Below, piece after piece: positions 57,401 to 64,000 of a DNA stretch of 64,000 nt. The translations under genes and the position numbers were made by a program. Origin of the DNA: Labyrinthula sp. Ha (taxonomy: Eukaryota > Sar > Bigyra > Labyrinthulida > Labyrinthulaceae); NCBI GenBank assembly GCA_015227615.1, contig JAALGZ010000013.1, positions 744,001-808,000 of the forward strand, in the 5' to 3' direction. Within the stretch, counting starts at the first letter, position 1. The number at the start of each line of letters is the position of its first letter. The notes under the pieces were generated by a model. It saw nothing but the letters and a program-made list of their open reading frames with translations, did no database searches and was not told the DNA's origin.

Positions 57401-60400
57401 AGGAAGTTCATTAGTGAAATCCACCCTGCTTATTCTTGGGCTAACTCTCAGAGATGAAAAAGCATAATCAAGTTTACTCAGCTAAGATCTTTGTAGGCAA
57501 GTAACCCATCAATTCATTAAAAATTTTAACTTTTCTTTTATCTCAGAACCTTAAAGATTATTATTCTACTGCTGCCGTTTATGTTTTTCTTTGGCGCCAG
57601 AATATCGCGTTAGGTATCGGTACTTGAGGACAGGCATATTATTTGATAAAACCTAGTAATAACTATTACATAACTGTTTTAACTGTAATTATTACTGAGA
57701 ACACAATGTTCCGCCTGTTGTTAAATGAATTCTATTCTATTTTGATTATCAGAGCAGGATTGCGTAAGAATTAGTTGGACGGCTTAGGAATTTTTTTGGA
57801 GACGGGATAGGGCACATTTTAAGAGGTTCTTAAATAATGCAAAAATTTAACAATATTCGATTTAAAAAATTCTACAAGGGTCATATGACACAATCTTGTG
57901 ATAACTATCAGTAATCAATCATGATAGTTTTACCAACATCAATGACTATCAGTGGAGAAAATACAGGCAACAGTTTTGTTGATAAATGGAAACTAAATCA
58001 CATTAAACTACTACTTGAGGCAAAATTTGTATTAATTAAAACTATATCTTACCGGTTCTCTAGAGGAAATGAAAGTAATTCAATGGGGTCTCTCCAAAGA
58101 GCTCTGTCGAAAGAAATTTCTACTATGGAGGGAAATACTTGATTTAAGAATAGGGATGTCAACCTGGAACTTGGCAAACCAAGAATCATTAGAACAAGAA
58201 TTTTAGGGGTTCATATGATTCTTTTGTCGAATTTTGTGATTTCCGGGTTTCCCACTTTTTCTGTTTTTATATTTCCCAGTCATTTGGGTAGAAGCCCTGG
58301 TGAAATTCGTTAAAGAATATTAACGCTGGTCATTAAATACGAAATCAGAATATGTTCTAAGCGCTTCTCAAGGGTAGAATGATAAATTTCAAATATTTTT
58401 TATTTCCAAGTAGATAATAAAGTCGTAAAATAGAAAAAAAACCAAAAAGACAGAACAAACTGCTGGAGAGGCTGTGATAAATCTAAATTTAACTAGTATC
58501 ACAAAAGAAGCCGAGAATATAGTACCTGGAATGAAGCAAAGACGGAGATCACCGTGCTAGGGATACATAGAAAAACTGTAGAATAAGGTTCCAAGTAATC
58601 TTACCTCACTAAATCTCAACAGGAAAAATATATATGTAAGTACCAATACTTGTTCAGACAGGTGGTAAAACAGTTTTTGAAACTGGATGAAATGAATTCA
58701 TTAGTGAGCCTAGTGAAAGCAGACAACCTAAAATATTGATATGATTTGAAGAAAATAATGTGCTAGACATCCTTGCTCTATCGACATATTTTCTCATTGT
58801 GCTGATTGTTGTATAAATATTCTTGATGGTTTAAGAGTTAGTAGTTTCACTACTCTGGAGTCAAAACATATGTAGACTTTTGATGTGTCCAAACAGCTAT
58901 AAGTAGCTCATACCTTGCATTCACAGGAAACTCTACCCAATACTTGATTTTTCTGTTTTCTGCAAAAAGTCATACTAGTCTAAAATTCAAGAATGTTATT
59001 AGTTTAAGCTATGTCTAATTGGTTGAAACGACTATTTACGCAATTTTCTAAGTTGTAGCACAGACCATTTTCTATTTTGGACGAGATTTCCCACATTAAG
59101 AGAGAAACATTTTTCATTCTAATTAGTAAATGAATATTTTGCGCCACAAAAAAGCCAGAGAAACTTTGAAGATAATACAGAGCTGTTAATTTAACCATTA
59201 ATTAAGCCAATTAGGTTGTTTTTTGTTTCTTGGCTAAGAACTTTGCTCGGGCCCATTAGAATGATCTTCAACAATAGCACTTGGTTAATCAACGCACGTC
59301 TGTGAAAAACATTAAATCATATGTGTAGCTATCCTTTAGCTGATCAACATCCTGGAAAAAGTTTGAGCTTCATGTTGTATTGTTTATACTACGTATAGAC
59401 TCTCTACAGAATCGGGAAACTATTAATCCAACGTTACCAGTTTGCCTAAACTCATGAAATGGACTTCTCACGAGTAATTGGTTTGAATTGAAAGTTGAAA
59501 AAGAAATTTTTAGATGAATCTTGTACATTGATCAGCAGAACATGTATCTCATCTCAGTTTGCTTGTAAATATCTAATCCTTGATAGGGTTATGGCTGAGT
59601 TAAAATGCCATCGATTTGATATTCACGTTGGTCGAAAGTTTTTGTATCATTACATTCTGTGCTCAATAGTGTTCCATTATGAGGAAAAATAAATGCATTT
59701 ACTAAGCAAATATGCAACCTTAGGAGCAAAAAAAGTAAAATTAAGGCGGTTCCCAACTAAGATTATATGCATATCACTAACAACACAAAATTTACTCAAA
59801 ATCTATATAGAATATGTGGAGCTCTACCTTTTCTGAACTTGCCAGAGGTTTCTGAGTAAAATCTGCTATTGCAGGTCTCGCTGCAGGTATATCTGGTTTA
59901 ATAATATAGTGTAAATGCTGTTAGTCTGCTGATGGTGTAGAATAAATCTGTGGGGGGGTTCGGTGAAGAGCTTGTATAAAAAGGGGAAGCAACTTGTAAT
60001 TTAATAACTAGCAGCAAAGCTTATGCCCAGGTGGCTATTTATTCTGGCCTTTTTTAACTAATTAGAGCCTTGAAATTAAATTGCACAATGCTCTTTATTC
60101 TTTGCAAGGATAATTTTTGTTTTCTTAGCTAAGGATATAGCCTTGCGAGTCTACAAGACGGTAGACTCCTTCTTTCCACTTACGAACATGGTGAAAACAA
60201 GTATCATCTCATGATTTCCCCGTGTCACCACAAGAAAAAGTTTGGAAGTTATAGTTTTGGCGCCTACTTAGGGAAGTGCCAGGAATTTACATTTCTGAAC
60301 AAGGTAATTTGTAATTTCAGTTATCCTCGTTACCTAGATGTCCTTGAAGTGTGTTTGGGTTATTGCAACCACGTAAGTCTAGCGGCAATTCGTCTATGAG

Positions 60401-60814
60401 GTTACCAACCGTAGGAGTCTCATAAAAAAGAATTTGACACATTTTACGCATTTAAGTCTATAGTCACAACAAAAACACATCATCAGAACATATGTGCAGA
60501 CGACTCGACTTGGCATAAATAGTTTATATATTCTCCAACTCGTTTCCTCTGGGCTTGATTTCTTCTCGCGTTATTATTGAATTATCTTATGACATAGTTT
60601 CAAAGCTTCATAGGTTAATTAATGTTCAATGTAAAACCTTTTTTCTACTGGTTTAAGTTCACTAGAATACCCTTTATATGTGATGTTCTATCAAGCAGAG
60701 TTAAGGTGTGCACCCTGCACGGTATGAATATAGTAACGGATCGGGATCTATTGTTGTACATCCGTTTATTGAAACATACCAAAATCAAAGCGAAGATACA
60801 AATAGAAACAAAAG
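54473..60814. other. AT-rich stretch without a supportable gene
   Basis: A TA run lies at 54851-54869. ORFs such as 56308-56499, 57921-58142 and 60211-60399 are short and motif-free; 57921-58142 has an ATG and mixed composition and could be a relic. A CGGATCGGGA motif at 60737-60747 lies about 70 bp upstream of the phosphagen kinase ATG and resembles the CGGG motifs of the other genes. Confidence 0.45.
54851..54869. repeat. (TA)n microsatellite
   Basis: A 19-base TA run upstream of the vWA gene. Confidence 0.9.
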
Positions 60815-62217
60815 ATGGCTCTTTCAAGATTAGCATGTCGTGCACGAGTTTTTCGCCAAATTGGAAACCAAAGCAGGCAAATGAGCTCCTTTACTGGAGC
60901 AAGTGCAACAGTAAAGTTATTTTGCCTCTTTATTTCGTAGAAAGCGCCTTTTGCCAGGAGATTCATGATTTCTGCCGGACTCGTTGCTGCTACTACTGCT
61001 GCAGCAACTGTTTGCACAAATCAAGCTTCAGCAGAGGGTCTGCTTCAGTCTATTAGTGACAGACTAGAGTTTATTGAAGGTTCCGTAACCGGTTTCAAAG
61101 ATTTTTTCACGAAACTGGAGAGGATTAAAGCTGAAAATCCAGGAAATTTGATGGCAAAACACTTTGACGCCTTCTATTTTCTTTCTCTATCACCTGAGAT
61201 GCAGAAGAGATTAATGAAAATCGTAAAATCTGGTATGGACAATCCTGATTCTGGAATGGGTGCTTACGCAATGCAGCCAAGTGATTATGACGATTTTAAA
61301 CCTTACTTGGATAAAGTGATTAGAGACTACCACAAAATCCAAGGGGAGGTTCATCACATTACAAACTGGAGTGTTCCTGAAGAATACCAAAACCTAGACT
61401 TGACTAAGTTAGGACTGGGAATTACCTCTATGAGAGTAAGAGTCGGAAGAAACCTGGCTAAATTTCCTCTGCCTGGAGCCATGACCAAGGAGGACCGTCT
61501 AGCTCTGGAAAAGGATATGATTCAGGCATTTAAATCTTTGATTTCTGATCCAAACTTTGGAGGTAACTATTATTCCCTTACTCCAGGAACCGAATACACA
61601 ATTACAAACGAGTTCTACAAGCAACTTGTTGATCAGCACATTATGTTTAAGGATATGGCTAATGACTCGTACCTTGCAAGTGCTGGAATTGCTTCTGATT
61701 GGCCTTATGGACGTGGTTGCTACGTTTCTGCTGACAAAGGTTTCATTGTGTGGTTAGGTGAGGTATTTTAAATGTTTTTGTTGATAATTTCTAGGAAGAT
61801 CACTTGAGAATCATGTGCATGAAGAAAGGCACTGTGTTGAACGAGGTGTTTGACAGGTTGAGAGATGCATGTGATGTAGTAGAAGCTAGAGCATCAAAGT
61901 TTGCTCACTCCAAGGATTATGGGTATGTAACTTCCTGCCCAACTAACCTGGGAACTGGAATGAGAGCTTCCGTGCACATTAAGGTACCCAACTTAACGGC
62001 AGATGGAACTGATAAGAAGGCTAAGGAGGTTGCAAAACCATTGGGGTTGAGCGTGAGAGGTGTAGGTGGAGAACACACCCCAATTGGAAAAGACGGAACT
62101 ATCGATATTTCACCAAGTGCAAGATTGGTAATCCAAGAGGCTGAAATTATTGTAAGCCTATACAAAGGAATTGAGTTACTTCTAGCTGAAGAAAACAAAG
62201 CTAAGAGTAAGCTCTAG
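60815..62217 (+). CDS. Mitochondrial phosphagen (guanidino) kinase
   Basis: Three exons, 60815-60910, 60941-61762 and 61795-62217, encode 446 residues. Residues 1-40 are a mitochondrial presequence (M-A-L-S-R-L-A-C-R-A-R-V-F-R...), followed by a hydrophobic segment (about 41-58), the bipartite layout of intermembrane-space creatine kinases. The N-terminal guanidino-kinase domain follows (G-A-Y-A-M-Q-P-S-D-Y-D, V-I-R-D-Y-H). The catalytic domain has R-V-R-V-G-R-N, W-P-Y-G-R-G, E-E-D-H-L-R-I-M (catalytic Glu) and C-P-T-N-L-G-T-G-M-R (reactive Cys at about 354). Near the end are R-G-V-G-G-E-H-T and D-I-S-P-S-A-R-L. It transfers phosphate between ATP and a guanidino compound. The substrate (arginine, taurocyamine, creatine) is not decidable by eye; the Y-A-M-Q loop differs from typical arginine kinases. 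Confidence 0.93.
60911..60940 (+). other. 30-nt intron 1 of the phosphagen kinase
   Basis: GTAAAGTT...TTTCGTAG, phase 0. Its terminal TAG is an in-frame stop, so retention would truncate the protein after the presequence. Confidence 0.85.
61763..61794 (+). other. 32-nt intron 2 of the phosphagen kinase
   Basis: GTATTTTA...TTTCTAG. It splits the invariant W-x-x-E-E-D-H-L-R motif between the two Glu codons; removal restores the motif exactly. Confidence 0.93.
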
Positions 62218-62477
62218 ATTTTTCTGATAATAGAAAATTTAAGAATAAGACTTGAGTGAAGACATCTCTGCTTTTTTCCCAATTTATGTAGTAAAGAAGG
62301 GGGAGAAACTTTCTAGAAGAATCAGTTGCAACGTGCAAGACCCAAGCCATTAGAAATTATATTTTAGTAGGTACAGAAAATACAAAAGAAATTTCTTACA
62401 GGTACCAGCAGCTGTTGCAAGAGTAGAAAATTTATACAAAAAACTCTTCTTCCATTCACGTGCTGGGGACTGTGCAT

Positions 62478-64000
62478 TTATTGCGGCGAGATGTGAGATG
62501 TATTCGCAATAATATTAGCATCAACCATCTTCTGTATAGCTGCCTTTATACTTTGTTCGGTATCATTAAACTGATGTGCTCTCATAACTTCGTGTAGATC
62601 TGCTTTGGATAAAATATACACTTCACAAAACGCTAAACATAATACAGAAAAGAAGTTATACATAATGTTGTTGCATTGTACTGCGAGTAAAAGTCATCCA
62701 CCAAGCCAATCTCCTGCCCAAAGCTTATGTTGTCTTCGCAGCACATAGCTTGTAGAGAACTGTCTCTATAATATAATCTACCTTGAAGCACGCTGTCTTC
62801 GTCTCTATCAGTTACTTCTAAAATATCCTCCATATCCAGCTCTATCTTATCTCGCTGGTGAAGCAAGATCATACCTTTCTTAACAATGAAAAGTTTGTTC
62901 ACTAAGTCGTTTCTACTAACTATCTTTTCGAATGGAGAAAACACTTCCAGCTTTAGGTTGACACTAATTGCCAGCATAAAATCTTTTTGCTCATCCGCAG
63001 GAGAAAACTGAACTAAGGAAACATGCTTCAACAGCCCTTGGTTCCGAAAGTTACTAATCTCTTTTTGCAGAGGATAGGAAAGGCTCTTGACGAGAATTTT
63101 ATACTGCTCGAACTCTCTTTGAGCTTCAGATGCGTGGTAATAATGTTTTATCTTAGACCGCAACTCGAGTGGAATATTTTCCCTTCGCATATAGTCTTTC
63201 AACTCATCAAACTTTTCAAAAAATTCTGAGTTTTTTTCATGTATATTTGCAAAAATTGCACAAACCGAACCAATAATATAAGAATAAGTAAGTGCACCAA
63301 TCAACATCAACGCAACCATAAACGCGCGCTCAAGATCTGTAAAGGCGCTAACATCTCCAAAGCCTACGGTAGTCAATGTCATCACTGCATAATATAGCGC
63401 AGCAATATAAATTGAGGTTATACCAAACTCTCCATATTCCAAACCAAGGTTTTCAACAAAATATCGATCTATCCAGTTTGTTGGACCAAAATAAGTATCA
63501 GGATCCTCAAATTCAAGTACAACATCTGTTCCGATGTGATGCAGCTCGGGAACCAATCTAAGAATACAGGCAACCCAATGAGACAAAAAAAGCATCATGC
63601 AAACAAATCTTAACAAGGTAACTGTCGTATGCTTTAGAGGGATACTATCATGAAACTCACGGTATAAAACAGAAAGTTTCAAGACTCTTAAAATCTTTAA
63701 CAACTTGAGGACTCGAATTATTCTGAGGAAACGAATTGACCCGAGGTTTTCGTTATTTCCACTAGATATAAGCAAGAGGATTAAATCATAGGGTATGACT
63801 GGTATGAAGTCGATAAAAAACCACGTCTTGAAATATTGCTTTGCTATTTTTGTTCTGTCTGTTATGATCAAACCAGTATCTTCATCCTGAATGGGTGTGT
63901 TAAATGTGGCGACAATGTCCAGTATGAAAATAAAGTCCACAACGAGGTTTATAAAAAATAATACATTGACTTCAACTTCACCTGGAAGAAACGATACTTC
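62478..64000 (-). CDS. Voltage-gated K+ channel with cyclic-nucleotide-binding-like domain (N-terminus outside window)
   Basis: 497 residues are visible, in exons 62662-64000 and 62478-62632; the start is beyond the right edge. The visible part begins in S2 (F-F-I-N-L-V-V-D-F-I-F-I-L-D). S3 and an S4 with basic residues every third position follow (R-F-L-R-I-I-R-V-L-K-L-L-K-I-L-R). S5 is next, then the pore with T-T-V-G-F-G-D (K+-selective), S6, a C-linker and a CNBD-like beta roll. This is the KCNH/KAT/HCN superfamily. In the CNBD the phosphate-contacting Arg of the usual R-A/T motif is Asn (Q-Y-N-A-T-T-L), so cyclic nucleotide binding is doubtful. Probable plasma membrane tetramer. It converges with the phosphagen kinase (260 bp apart). 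Confidence 0.93.
62633..62661 (-). other. 29-nt intron of the K+ channel gene
   Basis: GTATAACTTC...ATGTTTAG on the minus strand. Removal joins N-A-T-T-L to S-F-C-E-V-Y-I-L, which restores the CNBD end; without removal the frame stops. Confidence 0.9.

Noticed and set aside
60622-61056. 144-codon plus ORF overlapping the phosphagen kinase start
   Set aside because: It is in another frame over the presequence exon; the phosphagen kinase frame is supported by motifs and introns.
1-64000. CRISPR arrays, rRNA, U6 and 5S genes
   Set aside because: No regularly spaced repeats and none of the conserved core sequences were seen on either strand.

Overview
The window is AT-rich nuclear DNA from a microbial eukaryote. 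It has a cap-binding complex subunit, a Y-family polymerase, an RRM protein, a mitochondrial phosphagen kinase, a voltage-gated cation channel and an intron-containing tRNA-Tyr. The spliceosomal introns I can place inside clear genes are extremely short, 28-32 nt, and all read GTA...TAG. Such introns, a phosphagen kinase, and a secretory-type vWA protein with an FPT/SPT-rich stalk would fit a stramenopile or similar protist. The sequence does not settle the lineage, and stop codons follow the standard code.

Layout. From 1 to 11047 there are two minus-strand copies of a secreted SnoaL-like gene, the first cut by the window edge, about 10 kb apart. From 11 to 32 kb lies a very AT-rich desert with no intact gene; it holds at least two decayed coding regions, a LINE-like relic near 19.8-20.2 kb and a multi-membrane-span pseudogene at 22.2-22.9 kb. 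From 31954 to 39972 there is a Ty3/gypsy-type LTR retroelement with 153-155 bp LTRs, 4-bp target duplications and a polypurine tract. It is broken (about eight interruptions) but young enough for the LTRs to be about 95% identical. It carries an extra reading frame after integrase with an MT-A70-type adenine methyltransferase domain and a Myb/SANT-like segment. This is the most unusual thing in the window.

From 40.4 to 45.8 kb is a gene-dense island: a possible spliced minus-strand gene, tRNA-Tyr, the cap-binding protein CBP80, DNA polymerase eta and perhaps a small spliced ORF. From 46 to 52 kb is sparse sequence with one clear pseudogene at 51.1 kb. From 52.5 to 54.5 kb an RRM protein and a vWA protein converge. 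From 54.5 to 60.8 kb I see no gene. From 60.8 kb to the end a mitochondrial phosphagen kinase converges with a cyclic-nucleotide-domain K+ channel that runs off the right edge.

The intact genes are mostly arranged as three convergent pairs (CBP80/Pol eta, RRM/vWA, phosphagen kinase/K+ channel) and do not form a pathway. Only the methyltransferase and the retroelement are functionally tied. All functional calls rest on motif recognition by eye; no searches were run.
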